The notes: generated by a model from the sequence alone, not told the origin. A stretch of DNA of 37,509 bases from an uncultured Pseudanabaenaceae cyanobacterium (GCA_938002085.1 CALLAT010000063.1:1-37509), one strand, 5' to 3'. Positions 17,660-27,117 are shown, counted from the stretch's first letter. Translations and numbers: made by a program.

Positions 17660-19267
17660 CTATTCCCACTCAATTGTCCCAGGCGGCTTAGAAGTCACGT
17701 CATAAACGACTCGGTTTACCCCTTCCACTTCATTAACAATGCGGTTAGAAATAACCTCCAGCAAATCGTAAGGCGCACGGGACCAGTCCGCTGTCATGCC
17801 ATCCTCACTACTGACGAAGCGCAACACGATCGGGAAAGCATAGGTGCGTTGGTCACCCATGACGCCAACACTGCGCACAGGCAGCAGTACTGCAAAGGCC
17901 TGCCAAAAATCGTTATACAGGCCGCGATTTCGGATCTCTTCGCGCACGATGTAGTCCGCATCTCGCAGAATATTCAGCTTTTCAGCAGTGACTTCGCCGA
18001 GAATGCGAATGGCGAGGCCGGGGCCAGGGAAGGGCTGGCGCTTGACGATTTCTTCAGGTAGGCCAACCGCTAGGCCAACTTTGCGAACTTCATCTTTAAA
18101 CAGCTTGCGCAGGGGCTCAACTAGGGTGAATTGAAGGTCTTCAGGTAGGCCGCCAACGTTGTGGTGGCTCTTGATTTTCACCGCCACACGCTCGCCAGTT
18201 TTGGGATCAACGTTGGTATCAGCAGATTCAATCACGTCAGGGTAGAGAGTGCCCTGGGCAAGGTAATCGAAGGGACCAAGGGCCTTAGATTGCTCTTCGA
18301 AAACGCGAATGAATTCGTGGCCAATGCGCTTGCGCTTTACTTCGGGGTCGGTGACGCCTTTGACCTTCTCTAGGAAGCGATCGCGGGCCATGACATATTC
18401 CACGTTGATGGCGAACTGCTTATCAAACACTTCCACCAAGCGCTCCGGCTCGCCCTTACGCATGAAGCCCTGATCAATAAACATGCAGGTCAACTGATTG
18501 CCAATGGCCTTGTGAAGCAAGAAAGCCAAAGTGGAAGAATCCACGCCACCGGACAGTGCCAACAAGACTCGCTTATCGCCTACACGAGCCCGGACTTCAC
18601 GAATGGCTTCTTCAACGAAAGCTTCAGTGGTCCAAGTGGGTTCGCATTCGCAGATGTGATAAACGAAGTTGCGAATCAGGGCCATGCCACCGATGGAATG
18701 GACGACTTCGGGGTGGAACTGAACGCCGTACATCTTGCGTTCGTGATTGGCGATCGCCGCATTGGGCGTGTTGTCCGTATGGGCCATGATTTCGAAGCCC
18801 TCGGGCAACTTCATCACGGAGTCCCCATGACTCATCCACATGGTGGTGCCTTCATCCACATTGGTTAGAAGGTCGGTGGGATCATCAATGTGAATCGAAG
18901 CCTTACCGTACTCAGCCCGATCCGCAGCCTCGACGCTACCGCCCTGCTGCTGCACCATCAACTGCATGCCGTAGCAGACACCCAGAATGGGAATGCCCAA
19001 GTTCCAAAGTTCTGGGTCACATTTGGGCGCATTCTCGGCATAAACCGAACTAGGCCCCCCCGAGAGAATAATGCCCTTGGGGTTGAGCTGCTTAAGCTGC
19101 TCTGCGGTGGTGCGGTAAGAAATCACCTCGGAGTAAACTTCAGTTTCGCGAATGCGACGGGCAATGAGTTCGGAATATTGAGAGCCAAAGTCAAGGATGG
19201 CAATCATCTGGCGATTGACTTCTAGGCCCTGGGCCTTGGTGGATACGGATTCGGGGGATGAGACCAC
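17660..19267 (-). CDS. guaA: GMP synthase (glutamine-hydrolysing)
   Basis: 535 residues. The enzyme aminates XMP to GMP using glutamine and ATP. The N-terminal class I glutamine amidotransferase domain has GVCYGMQ (nucleophile Cys98) and FHPEV (His185, Glu187); the ATP pyrophosphatase domain starts with LSGGVDSST (about 239-246); the C-terminal dimerisation domain ends in PPGTIEWE. The GTG at 19267 gives a 20-residue extension before [12 protein letters not shown], like other cyanobacterial versions; the ATG at 19207 is the alternative. Beyond the TAG stop the frame stays open 19 codons and ends in another Trp-Glu-TAG. cbiD lies 505 bases upstream on the same strand. Confidence 0.96.
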   Translation of the reverse strand: MVSSPESVSTKAQGLEVNRQMIAILDFGSQYSELIARRIRETEVYSEVISYRTTAEQLKQLNPKGIILSGGPSSVYAENAPKCDPELWNLGIPILGVCYGMQLMVQQQGGSVEAADRAEYGKASIHIDDPTDLLTNVDEGTTMWMSHGDSVMKLPEGFEIMAHTDNTPNAAIANHERKMYGVQFHPEVVHSIGGMALIRNFVYHICECEPTWTTEAFVEEAIREVRARVGDKRVLLALSGGVDSSTLAFLLHKAIGNQLTCMFIDQGFMRKGEPERLVEVFDKQFAINVEYVMARDRFLEKVKGVTDPEVKRKRIGHEFIRVFEEQSKALGPFDYLAQGTLYPDVIESADTNVDPKTGERVAVKIKSHHNVGGLPEDLQFTLVEPLRKLFKDEVRKVGLAVGLPEEIVKRQPFPGPGLAIRILGEVTAEKLNILRDADYIVREEIRNRGLYNDFWQAFAVLLPVRSVGVMGDQRTYAFPIVLRFVSSEDGMTADWSRAPYDLLEVISNRIVNEVEGVNRVVYDVTSKPPGTIEWE

Positions 19268-19772
19268 AGCTATAACCCTGGATGGCGACGGTATGGGAAT
19301 GGCGCAAAGCAGAAGCGAAGCAGAGTGCCTAGGGCCAATGTAGAGGTAAGCCGTAGGAAAACGGGTGTTTCCTTCGATGGGCTTAATACCTCCGCATTCT
19401 TCGTAATGTTTGGCGGTGAAATGACAAATTTAGCCAAGTCAGAGGCATGCCTTGGCAATGCACAGGTGACTGGGCAGAAATTGGAGATGAGGTTGTGAAG
19501 CGCGTTACACGCAAATGAAGTTGGTGTTACAAGTTGCCCCATCAGCTGTCCAAAACATGAACGAGGGGCAGGCAATTGAGCTAGGGAAAAAAGGAAACCA
19601 GACTCGTCATGCAAAGTCTGAAATTAGCCCATTGCTTAAGCTTTTATTAAAAGGGAATATTCAAAACAATCTATCACAAGGCCTTTAGCAAGCGAACTGG
19701 TTCGGCGGAAAAATCCAGCGCTTCAACACAGGAATCTCGGCTAAGCATTGTGCCATGAGCCACCGCCTAGGC
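19268..19772. other. 505-base gap between cbiD and guaA
   Basis: No RNA gene or motif-bearing ORF. A minus-strand frame of 114 codons (19270-19614) ends just before guaA but shows no family or ribosome binding site. The cbiD stop lies inside a perfect 8-bp hairpin CATGAGCC/GGCTCATG (19754-19761, 19770-19777) without a T run; it may mark the transcript end. The guaA promoter should lie here. Confidence 0.4.
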
Positions 19773-20945
19773 TCATGATGCCGGTCGGCAAAGGCTCGGC
19801 CAGACTTGCTGAGCCATCGCGCTCTTCACGATCACCTGGCGCTGCCGATCGAACAACACAGCCCCCACAGAAACTGAGGCTTCAGACTGCTTGCGAATGT
19901 AATCCGCAGAACGGCGATCAATGCGCTGGGCCATGGCTTCATAAACAGGGACAACCGATTCTGCCTTCTGTAAAAGACCCAGCCCCGCTTCAACGGTAGG
20001 GCTATCGAGAAGTTGCTGGAGTAAAGCATGGGGAAGATTTTGGGAGGCCGCGATCGCGCACAAGGTTTCCATGCGTCCATCGGCCACATGGTGATGGGTG
20101 TGGAAAATCCCCGCCGCCAGCTTAATCAACTTGCCGTGGTAACCCAGTAGCAGAATTTGTTGAACGCCCAGCAATCCCGCCTCAGCCAGCAGTGGCCCCA
20201 GCCAATTTGCGGTTTTGACCAAACGCTCGGGAGCCAGTCCTAGGGCTGGGGCCAAGGCCAAGCCATTTTCACCGATGCAAAAAACGAGACTGTCATAAAT
20301 CGCTGCCTTAACCCGCAGTTGCTCACGATATTCCTCCAGTTGCCCCGGCGCACTGAGCGGCTGGGCAAGGCCGCTGGTGCCCAGGAGAGACAAACCATCC
20401 ACCACGCCAAAGGCAGCATTAGAGGTTCGCAGGGCCAGCGCCTGGCCTTCGGGCAGGGTAATCGTGACCCTAAGCTTCATCCCGCTGGGGATTAACGGCA
20501 GCAGGTTTTCTCGCAGCAAACGCTGGGCATAGCTATAGATTGCCGCTTCGCCATCTCGCCCTAGCTGCTTGCCAATGCCTTCCCCCCCTGCAATCACCAA
20601 CGGTTCGGTCTGCCCATCTGGGTTCAGCTCTACCTGGGACCAAATCGGAGTGTGGCGAGTCAGGTCAAGGTTATCGCCTGGGTCGCTCCGGGTAATGGCC
20701 AGGGCTCTGGTGGCTGAGAGCGCAGCCAGTTGTTCAATGGGAATCGTCACCGCTTTAGCAGGTTCAACGAGGTTGAAGGTCACTGCCATGCCGCCTTGAA
20801 GCGGGACCGTGGAAAGGCCAGATGCGTCAGCATCAGCAGTCAAATCATGCTGAATGAGCAGATGCTGTAGGGCTGCGATCGCCCCCGCGCAGGCAAACAC
20901 TGGCAATGTAAAGCCAGCTCTAGGCGTCACAGGCTGCGATGGCAT
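19773..20945 (-). CDS. cbiD: Cobalt-precorrin-5B (C1)-methyltransferase CbiD
   Basis: About 390 residues. CbiD methylates C1 of the corrin ring during anaerobic cobalamin (pseudocobalamin in many cyanobacteria) synthesis. Family patterns are clear: RAGFTLPVFACAGAIAAL at the start, then ITRSDPGDNLDLTRHTPIWS, a GGEGIGKQLGR loop, the TSNAAFGVVDGLSLLGTSG segment and LLLGYHGKLIKLAAGIFHTHH. The N-terminus is uncertain: I use the ATG at 20945; the ATG at 20975 and a start at 21065 would add residues not expected in the family. It is divergent from the SGAT gene and upstream of guaA on the same strand. No cobalamin riboswitch is visible upstream. Confidence 0.92.
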   Translation of the reverse strand: MPSQPVTPRAGFTLPVFACAGAIAALQHLLIQHDLTADADASGLSTVPLQGGMAVTFNLVEPAKAVTIPIEQLAALSATRALAITRSDPGDNLDLTRHTPIWSQVELNPDGQTEPLVIAGGEGIGKQLGRDGEAAIYSYAQRLLRENLLPLIPSGMKLRVTITLPEGQALALRTSNAAFGVVDGLSLLGTSGLAQPLSAPGQLEEYREQLRVKAAIYDSLVFCIGENGLALAPALGLAPERLVKTANWLGPLLAEAGLLGVQQILLLGYHGKLIKLAAGIFHTHHHVADGRMETLCAIAASQNLPHALLQQLLDSPTVEAGLGLLQKAESVVPVYEAMAQRIDRRSADYIRKQSEASVSVGAVLFDRQRQVIVKSAMAQQVWPSLCRPAS

Positions 20946-21116
20946 CCTTTTAGCTTGATCCCCATGCTTCAAATCCATTTCTCGCAAATTTTTTCTTACC
21001 TTCCCTTGATGGCGGTCGGAAAAATCGTAATCTAGAAAGCTGAACCGCTGGTCCGGCGTTCCCATTCACGGACCAAATTAAGGCGGCTTAACGCGAATTT
21101 TAGGGTACGGCGAGGC

Positions 21117-22268
21117 ATGGACGACAAGCTGATGTTGATGATTCCGGGTCCCACCCCGGTGCCAGAGCAGGTGCTCTTGGCAATGGCTAAACACACAATT
21201 GGGCACCGGACCGCAGCATTCAGCGCCATCGCCAAGGATGTGACTGAGAACCTCAAGTGGCTCCATCAAACCAAGAGCGACGTATTGGTTGTAGCTGCCA
21301 GTGGTACGGGGGCCATGGAAGCTGGGATTATTAATTTCCTCAGCGCGGGCGATCGCGTGCTCGCGGGCAGCAACGGTAAGTTCGGCGATCGCTGGGTCAA
21401 AGTCTCCCGAGCCTTCGGCCTGGAAGTCGATGAAATCACCGCCGACTGGGGTAAACCTCTAGACCCCGCAGAATTCAAAGCCAAGCTAGAGGCTGACAGT
21501 GGCAAAGAAATCAAAGCCGTCATTGTCACCCACAGTGAAACCTCCGCAGGCGTGACCAACGACCTGCAAACCATCGCGGGCTACGTTAAAGCCCACGGTG
21601 CACTGATGATTGTCGATGCCGTCACCAGCATGGGCGCTGCCAGCGTTCCTGTAGATGACTGGGGCCTGGATGTGGTCTGCTCTGGCTCTCAGAAGGGCTA
21701 CATGATGCCCCCTGGCTTAGGCATCATTTCCGTCAGCGACAAGGCCTGGACCGCCTATGAAAGCGCCACCTTGCCCAAGTTCTACTTCGACCTCAAGGCT
21801 TACAGCAAAAACGCTGCCAAGGACTTGACCCCCTTCACCCCACCGGTCAACCTCTATTTCGCGCTCCAGGCTTCTCTCCAGATGATGCGCAAAGAAGGCC
21901 TAGAGAGCATCTTCGCTCGCCATACGCGGCTGCGGGATGCCACTCGTGCTGCCATGCGGGCCATCAATATGCCGCTTCTTGCTGCGGATGACGTGGCCAG
22001 CACCGCTGCCACCGCCGTCATGGGCACTGACAAAGCCGATGCCGTTCAAATCATCAAGCAGTGCCAAAGCCGCTTTGATATGTCCCTCGCGGGCGGTCAA
22101 GACCACCTCAAGGGCAAGATATTCCGCATTGGTCACCTGGGCTTTATGGACGATCGCGATGTGCTGACGGCCACGGCGGCGATCGAATCAATTGTCCGCA
22201 GCATGGGCCAAGACAGCTTCACACCGGGAGCAGGCGTCTCTGCAGCCGCCCAAGTCCTGATGGGTTAA
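21117..22268 (+). CDS. Class V aminotransferase, serine/alanine--glyoxylate type (SGAT)
   Basis: A 383-residue PLP enzyme. Motifs: MIPGPTPVPEQVL at the N-terminus, SGTGAMEAG (about 62-70), the PLP-Asp strand ALMIVDAVTSMG (Asp about 167), and SGSQKGYMMPPG with Schiff-base Lys193. It belongs with the cyanobacterial proteins long annotated as 'soluble hydrogenase 42 kDa subunit', now regarded as aminotransferases for glyoxylate disposal in photorespiration. The exact substrate pair (Ser, Ala, glyoxylate, pyruvate) cannot be read from sequence. ATG at 21117 is the natural start. A second class V aminotransferase lies at 33985. Confidence 0.92.
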   Translation: MDDKLMLMIPGPTPVPEQVLLAMAKHTIGHRTAAFSAIAKDVTENLKWLHQTKSDVLVVAASGTGAMEAGIINFLSAGDRVLAGSNGKFGDRWVKVSRAFGLEVDEITADWGKPLDPAEFKAKLEADSGKEIKAVIVTHSETSAGVTNDLQTIAGYVKAHGALMIVDAVTSMGAASVPVDDWGLDVVCSGSQKGYMMPPGLGIISVSDKAWTAYESATLPKFYFDLKAYSKNAAKDLTPFTPPVNLYFALQASLQMMRKEGLESIFARHTRLRDATRAAMRAINMPLLAADDVASTAATAVMGTDKADAVQIIKQCQSRFDMSLAGGQDHLKGKIFRIGHLGFMDDRDVLTATAAIESIVRSMGQDSFTPGAGVSAAAQVLMG

Positions 22269-22293
22269 GGCTCAGGCAATAGACCGGAGAGGG

Positions 22294-23259
22294 CTATTCC
22301 TTAGCCTTACGCAGCGCCTTCACTTCGGCCTCTAGCGTTTTGACGGTGTCTTGGAGCGATTCAATGACACCGTACATTTCCATGGGGTCGAAAATTCGTA
22401 GCAGGCTGGTTTGGGTCACAATGCCTAAGCCTTTCCCCCAATCCCAAGACACGACCAAACGCCGCACCCGCCGTTGCTGCATTTCCTCATAGGCCGTGAG
22501 CAGGGAATCCTTCGGATTGAGCAAGAACAAAGGAGCGCTCATCACATCCCTAGCCTCTAGGCTAGCCAGCTCCAGCTGCAAAGCTTGAAATTGAACGAGA
22601 TCCCGTTCCGTCACAATGCCCACCGGGATTAAGCCAATGTGTCGCAGGTCTAGCTCAGGGTCTTCTTCAATAATCACAATGCAGCTCACCCGATGCTCTG
22701 CCATCAGCTTGGCCAGCTCTAAAACCGGCGTTGATTCGTAGGCATAGATGACTGGGTTGGTCATGACATCGGCAACGCGACGCATCTTCAACAAGTTCGC
22801 TGGGCGGACAATCTCTCGCAGACTGCTTTGGGAGACCACGCCCACCAAACGTTCATCGCTATCCAGAATGACTAGATGGCGAATGCGGTAGCGGCGAAAT
22901 AAGAATAGGGCCGAAAAAACATCCCTCAGATCGCTCTGGGGCAGGGAAATAACGGGACTCGCCATCACTGCAGATACAGCCGTCTCAGAGGCATCCAGCT
23001 GTCGAGCAGCCAAGCGAACCATATCTCGCTCGGTCACAATACCCTGGACAGCCTCACCTTCCATCACCAGCACACAGCTTGAGCAACCTTGAGTACGCCG
23101 CGTTACATCCGGCACTTCCTCCAGGGAACAAGACTGCCCTCGGCGTTGACTCATTAACTCAATCACCTGGATCAAAGGCATCGCCGGAGTCACGATAAGC
23201 GGCTCTCGGTCGATCGCATCCACCACCTGGGGTTCCATGAGGGGTGAATCTAGGGGCAT
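22294..23259 (-). CDS. Four-CBS-domain protein
   Basis: About 321 residues composed of two CBS pairs: CBS1 about 8-90 (with a Cys-containing insert TQGCSSCVLV), CBS2 about 95-155, CBS3 about 160-230 and CBS4 about 235-295. Each repeat ends in a VGIVTERDLV-like strand-helix. A short coiled coil (ESLQDTVKTLEAEVKALRKA) closes the protein. CBS pairs bind adenosine nucleotides and usually regulate a partner domain. In cyanobacteria similar arrays often precede PAS, kinase or GGDEF domains; here the chain stops after the coiled coil. Start ATG 23259 has AGGA seven bases upstream and is preferred over TTG 23265. Convergent with the SGAT gene. Confidence 0.9.
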   Translation of the reverse strand: MPLDSPLMEPQVVDAIDREPLIVTPAMPLIQVIELMSQRRGQSCSLEEVPDVTRRTQGCSSCVLVMEGEAVQGIVTERDMVRLAARQLDASETAVSAVMASPVISLPQSDLRDVFSALFLFRRYRIRHLVILDSDERLVGVVSQSSLREIVRPANLLKMRRVADVMTNPVIYAYESTPVLELAKLMAEHRVSCIVIIEEDPELDLRHIGLIPVGIVTERDLVQFQALQLELASLEARDVMSAPLFLLNPKDSLLTAYEEMQQRRVRRLVVSWDWGKGLGIVTQTSLLRIFDPMEMYGVIESLQDTVKTLEAEVKALRKAKE

Positions 23260-23393
23260 GGGCAATTCCTAAAACAGAATTTGGGGGACTGCGATCGCGA
23301 GACTCGAACCAACAATCCAACAATCTGATCCTACTCCTCACCAGCCCCAGCTATTTCTGTTTAAAAACACACAAAAGGAAGCAGTGCTTGCTC

Positions 23394-24509
23394 CTAGGAA
23401 GGCGTTTGAGAGTTGCGGGGATCTAGCACATCGCGCAATCCATCCCCCAGCAAATTGAACGCCAGCACGGTCAGAACAATCAAGACAGCCGGGGGCCAAA
23501 TCAACCAGGGCTGCAAGACAATAATCGATGGGTTGCTAGCCACCGACAGCATATTGCCCCAGGAGGGGTCGGGCTGCTGAATGCCCAAGCCCACGATGCT
23601 CAAAATTGCCTCGGTGACAATAAAGCTCGGAATCGTCAAGGTTGCCGCCGTGATGATGTACGTCGAAGTTTGGGGCAGCACGTGACGAAAAATAATACTT
23701 AAGTCCCCCGCTCCCATGGCCTTGGCGGCTTGGACGAAGGTGCGCTGCTTAATGGACAGCACCTGGCCTCGAATCACCCGCGCCAAGCCCGCCCAGCTAA
23801 TCACCGAGACAATCATCACAATTAGCAAAAAGCGCTGGGCACTGCTCAAACCCGCTGGCAACACCGCCGCCAGCGCCACTAGGAGATAGAGGCTGGGGAT
23901 AGTCATCAGCACCTCTGCAAAGCGCATCAGCACCGCATCGATCCAGCCACCGAAGTAGCCTGAAATGCCTCCCACAAAGAGTCCGATGGGAAAGGAGACT
24001 GCTACGCCAACTAGGCCAATAAACAGGCTAATGCGTCCGCCATGGAGCAAGCGGCTGAGCTGATCGCGAGCCTGATCATCAGTGCCTAGCAGATTGAACT
24101 TTGCAGGACCAGTGGTGCCAAACAGATGTCGGTTCGTGGGAATTAGGCCCCAAAACCTGTAGTCAGGCCCTTGGGCAAAGAGGCGAATGGGGGACGGTTG
24201 GGTGCGGTCAACGAGGAGGGGGCGATCGCCGGTCTCCAAATCCACCGGCCCCTGGGTGGTGGGATACACATGGGGCCCTATCCAGTCGCCTCCCGCATCG
24301 CGCAGATAAACGGGTGTGGGCGGCAATAACGACCCATTGGGCTGGGATTCGTAGGGGTCATAGGGGCCAACGAAGCCGGCAAAAATGACCGCAGTGTAGA
24401 ACGTAATCAAAATTGCCGCGCCAATGCGAGCCAGAGGATTGCGTTTGAGTTGTTGAAGGTTTTGCCGCCAAGCCATGGGGATTTGGAGTGGGATAACGCG
24501 CTGGGTCAT
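23394..24509 (-). CDS. ABC transporter permease, OppC/DppC family
   Basis: About 371 residues. An N-terminal domain (WRQNLQQLKRNPLARIGAAIL, one membrane helix, then FVGPYDPYE) leads to a periplasmic loop of about 110 residues and a binding-protein-dependent permease domain with five further helices. Diagnostic features: FNLLGTDDQARDQLSRLLHGGRISL and the EAA-like loop AKAMGAGDLSIIFRHVLPQ. The C-terminal GLRDVLDPR is typical of peptide/nickel-type OppC/DppC permeases. The partner OppB, ATPases and binding protein are not in this window, so the substrate is unknown. It starts about 70 bases after the folP stop. Start ATG 24509 is one of several possible. Confidence 0.9.
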   Translation of the reverse strand: MTQRVIPLQIPMAWRQNLQQLKRNPLARIGAAILITFYTAVIFAGFVGPYDPYESQPNGSLLPPTPVYLRDAGGDWIGPHVYPTTQGPVDLETGDRPLLVDRTQPSPIRLFAQGPDYRFWGLIPTNRHLFGTTGPAKFNLLGTDDQARDQLSRLLHGGRISLFIGLVGVAVSFPIGLFVGGISGYFGGWIDAVLMRFAEVLMTIPSLYLLVALAAVLPAGLSSAQRFLLIVMIVSVISWAGLARVIRGQVLSIKQRTFVQAAKAMGAGDLSIIFRHVLPQTSTYIITAATLTIPSFIVTEAILSIVGLGIQQPDPSWGNMLSVASNPSIIVLQPWLIWPPAVLIVLTVLAFNLLGDGLRDVLDPRNSQTPS

Positions 24510-24581
24510 TCGCGGTGGAAGAGCTGCTGCTGCCCATAGGGCTATGCCGCCGCTTGCGATGCCCAATACAGTAGCGCCAAA

Positions 24582-25430
24582 TCAGCGCCAAAGGGCATCG
24601 GCCACGCGGCAAACGTCATGCATCTCCGCAACGTCGTGGATGCGTAGGATATCAGCACCACCTGCGATTGCCCCACAGCAGGCTGCCGCCGTGCCCCACA
24701 CCCGCTGCTTCGGATCGGGCTGGTCGAGGATTTTGCCAATAAAGCTTTTGCGCGACGGCCCCACTAGCAGCGGATAGCCCAGGGCCCTCAGCTTCGGAAG
24801 CTGCTGCAAAATCTCGATGTTCTGCTCATAGGTCTTGGCAAAGCCAATGCCGGGGTCAAGGATGATTTGCTCTGGGATGGCTCCGGCGGCGATCGCCTTC
24901 TCAGCCTGGGCCTTTAGTCCCGCCACCATCTCTCCCATAAGGTCGTCATAGTCCGTCATGGACTGCATCGTTTCCGGCGTACCCCGCAGGTGCATGAGCA
25001 CGATGGGGGCGTTTAGTTCAGCAGGGAGGTTGAGCATTTCCGGCTCATAGGTGCCTCCCGAGATGTCATTGAGCCAATCGGCTCCGGCAGCGATCGCCGC
25101 CCGTGCCACGGCCACCCGCGTCGTATCGATGGAAATCGTGGTGCGACCCGCGACATTGCGGCAGATGGCCTCAATCACCGGAACCGTGCGCTCCAGCTCT
25201 TCTTCCAAAGAAATCTGGGTGGCCCCAGGTCGGGTCGATTGACCACCAATGTCTAAAATATCGACCCCGGCCTTGACCATGCGCCGAGCCTGGGCAACGG
25301 CGGCATCGACGCTATTGAACTGGCCCCCATCGCTAAAGCTATCCGGTGTGACGTTGATGACGCCCATAAGATAGGTGCGATCGCCCCAGCGAAAACTGGA
25401 ATCATCCGTCGTGAGTTCCGTGGCAGCCAT
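24582..25430 (-). CDS. folP: Dihydropteroate synthase
   Basis: 282 residues. The enzyme joins p-aminobenzoate to 6-hydroxymethyl-dihydropterin pyrophosphate in folate synthesis and is the sulfonamide target. Signatures: MGVINVTPDSFSDGG and DILDIGGQSTRPGA in the N-terminal third, ISIDTTR, the NDISGGTYEPEM segment, LDPGIGFAKTYEQN, and GPSRKSFIG (substrate-binding Lys-Ser). Gln replaces the more common Glu in DIGGxSTRPG, which I recall in other cyanobacterial sequences. Start ATG 25430; divergent from the cupin gene by 50 bases. Downstream on the same strand is the permease. Confidence 0.95.
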   Translation of the reverse strand: MAATELTTDDSSFRWGDRTYLMGVINVTPDSFSDGGQFNSVDAAVAQARRMVKAGVDILDIGGQSTRPGATQISLEEELERTVPVIEAICRNVAGRTTISIDTTRVAVARAAIAAGADWLNDISGGTYEPEMLNLPAELNAPIVLMHLRGTPETMQSMTDYDDLMGEMVAGLKAQAEKAIAAGAIPEQIILDPGIGFAKTYEQNIEILQQLPKLRALGYPLLVGPSRKSFIGKILDQPDPKQRVWGTAAACCGAIAGGADILRIHDVAEMHDVCRVADALWR

Positions 25431-25480
25431 AGGGAATTTATGCCGGTTAAATGGAGAAGAAATCAGTCAGGTGATCTCCC

Positions 25481-25789
25481 ATGGTCCATTTTCCCTCGCA
25501 ACTGCTCGCCCTGCCTAAATTTGATGGTCCCTTCGATGCCTTCAAGCTAGCGGCCCAGGGCTGCGACGTTCTATTTGCCAGCTATCCCCCAGGCACAGCC
25601 ATTCCCGAACATAGCCATGACACAAACAATGTTGGCGTCATTACCCAAGGTGAGCTGATTTTGATTGTGGATGGAGAGGAGCAACGCTACGCCCCTGGCG
25701 ATTGGTATCAAGTCGCCGCCCATAAGCCCCATGCTGCAAGATTTGAGCAGGAGACTTCGGAGATTGAATTTTGGTTTGAAGCGAGCTGA
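25481..25789 (+). CDS. Small cupin-domain protein
   Basis: 102 residues forming one cupin beta-barrel. Cupin motif 1 is visible as AIPEHSHDTNNVGVITQGEL (metal-binding His pair and Glu) and motif 2 as APGDWYQVAAHKPHAARF (Pro-Gly-Asp and His). Such proteins bind a metal and serve as small enzymes or sensors; the substrate is unknown. It is divergent from folP, and a strong hairpin terminator follows, so it is a single-gene unit. Confidence 0.85.
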   Translation: MVHFPSQLLALPKFDGPFDAFKLAAQGCDVLFASYPPGTAIPEHSHDTNNVGVITQGELILIVDGEEQRYAPGDWYQVAAHKPHAARFEQETSEIEFWFEAS

Positions 25790-25820
25790 ACTGCTGCTGA
25801 GCCTCCAAAGTCCAAATACA

Positions 25821-25854
25821 AGAAATCCGACTTCTCTGAAGAAGTCGGATTTCT
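25821..25854. terminator. Bidirectional terminator between the cupin gene and tpiA
   Basis: AGAAATCCGACTTC (25821-25834) pairs perfectly with GAAGTCGGATTTCT (25841-25854) around a 6-base loop. It lies 31 bases after the cupin stop and 30 bases past the tpiA stop, so it can end both converging transcripts. Confidence 0.85.
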
Positions 25855-25884
25855 AAGCAACAGTCTGTTCAATCAAACCTTCAA

Positions 25885-26610
25885 TTACTGGAAGTTGACC
25901 AACCGCGCAAAGCTCTCAGGCTCCAAGCTGGCACCCCCCACCAAGGCTCCATCAATCTCGGGCTGAGCCATAATCTCATCCACATTGCCTGGCTTCACCG
26001 AGCCGCCGTACTGGATGGGTACATCAGCATTGTGTAGCTTGCCACGAATCAAGCCAATCACCCGATTGGCCTCATCGCTGGCACAGGTCAGGCCCGTCCC
26101 AATCGCCCAAATCGGCTCATAGGCAATAATCAAGTTGCTTTGATCAACGCCAATCAAACCGTTCTTGAGCTGGGCAAAAATTACATTTTCAGTTTCACCG
26201 GAGTCCCGCTGCTGCTTGCTTTCACCCACACAAAGGATGGGCGTCAGCCCTGCTGCCTGGGCAGCCCGCAGACGCTGGTTGACCGTCTCGTCCGTTTCAC
26301 CAAAGTACTGTCGCCGCTCACTGTGACCAATGACCACATAGCGCACACCCAACTCCGTCAGCATTGCTGCCGAAATCTCACCTGTATAGGCTCCATTCTC
26401 AGCCCAATGGACATTCTGTGCCCCGACTCTAACTCGGTTGCCGTGGAGGTTCTTAGACAGAACCGCTAAATCTGTAAACGGCACGCAGAGAATAACTTCG
26501 CGATCCTCGGGCGTATTCTCTAGCTTCGGTAGGAACCCATTGAGAAACTCGGTCGTTTCCTCGCGGGTTTTGAACATCTTCCAGTTGCCAGCGATTACGA
26601 TTTTGCGCAC
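25885..26610 (-). CDS. tpiA: Triosephosphate isomerase
   Basis: 241 residues. The enzyme interconverts dihydroxyacetone phosphate and glyceraldehyde-3-phosphate in glycolysis and the Calvin cycle. Catalytic residues are all present: Lys11 in GNWKMF, His96 in VIGHSERR and Glu165 in [11 protein letters not shown], with the phosphate loop YGGSVKPGN and the closing [10 protein letters not shown]. Slightly shorter than the usual 250, within the cyanobacterial range. The start is GTG at 26610. The S4 gene lies upstream on the same strand, 153 bases away. Confidence 0.97.
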   Translation of the reverse strand: MRKIVIAGNWKMFKTREETTEFLNGFLPKLENTPEDREVILCVPFTDLAVLSKNLHGNRVRVGAQNVHWAENGAYTGEISAAMLTELGVRYVVIGHSERRQYFGETDETVNQRLRAAQAAGLTPILCVGESKQQRDSGETENVIFAQLKNGLIGVDQSNLIIAYEPIWAIGTGLTCASDEANRVIGLIRGKLHNADVPIQYGGSVKPGNVDEIMAQPEIDGALVGGASLEPESFARLVNFQ

Positions 26611-26763
26611 AGCGTTAGGGGGTATCTACTTCAAAAGGGCATTAGCTAGTCTATATGACAGCGGCAGTGGGGATCGGAGGAGGTTGAGTCCTGAGGGGTC
26701 ATTAGTCACATCAAAAATGCAGCTTCCTACTTACGGATCACTCGCTTTCAGCAATTTTGCTAG

Positions 26764-26961
26764 CTACTCAACAGTCCAGGTTTGACCATCAATCGTGACG
26801 CGATCGCCTGCCGCTAGCTTTCGCCCCCGCCGGATTTCCACCTCATCATTCACCATAACCATTCCCTCTTGGATGATCGCTTTAGCCTCCCCCCCACTGC
26901 CCACCAAGTTTTGAAACTTGAGGAATTGGTCTAACTTAATCGGCTTTTTCTCGTCACTCAT
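26764..26961 (-). CDS. Small S4-domain RNA-binding protein (YbcJ-like)
   Basis: 65 residues, essentially one S4 domain: IKLDQFLKFQNLVGSGGEAK, then the typical turn IQEGMVMVNDEVEIRRGRKL and a final strand GDRVTIDGQTW. Stand-alone S4 proteins of this size (YbcJ/YaaA-like) bind structured RNA, often linked to ribosomes. Start ATG at 26961. It lies upstream of tpiA on the same strand and divergent to the ABC exporter. Confidence 0.9.
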   Translation of the reverse strand: MSDEKKPIKLDQFLKFQNLVGSGGEAKAIIQEGMVMVNDEVEIRRGRKLAAGDRVTIDGQTWTVE

Positions 26962-27063
26962 CGAATGCAGTCTCTGAAAGTTGGTTTGGACAGGTTGCAG
27001 CGCTAAACCGAGCGTAAGCGCCCTAAAGGCACAGACAGAGTCACACTTCTGCCCAGCCCCCTT

Positions 27064-27117
27064 ATTTTGATAGGGTTTGGGATGGCAAGCTCAGCTCAGA
27101 AATGAATTTTGATAGGG
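27064..27117 (+). repeat. Direct repeat pair ATTTTGATAGGG
   Basis: Two identical 12-base copies at 27064-27075 and 27106-27117, period 42 bases (about four helical turns). They lie in the 300-base gap between the divergent S4 and ABC exporter genes and could be paired protein-binding sites. The rest of that gap holds no gene or recognisable RNA. Confidence 0.45.

Noticed and set aside
19270-19614. 114-codon minus-strand ORF ending just before guaA.
   Set aside because: Unusual composition, no family, no ribosome binding site; probably a chance open frame in a promoter gap.
23281-23345. Minus-strand GGTTCGAGTC resembling a tRNA T-arm.
   Set aside because: The five bases on each side of TTCGAGT do not pair, and no anticodon or acceptor stem can be formed around it.
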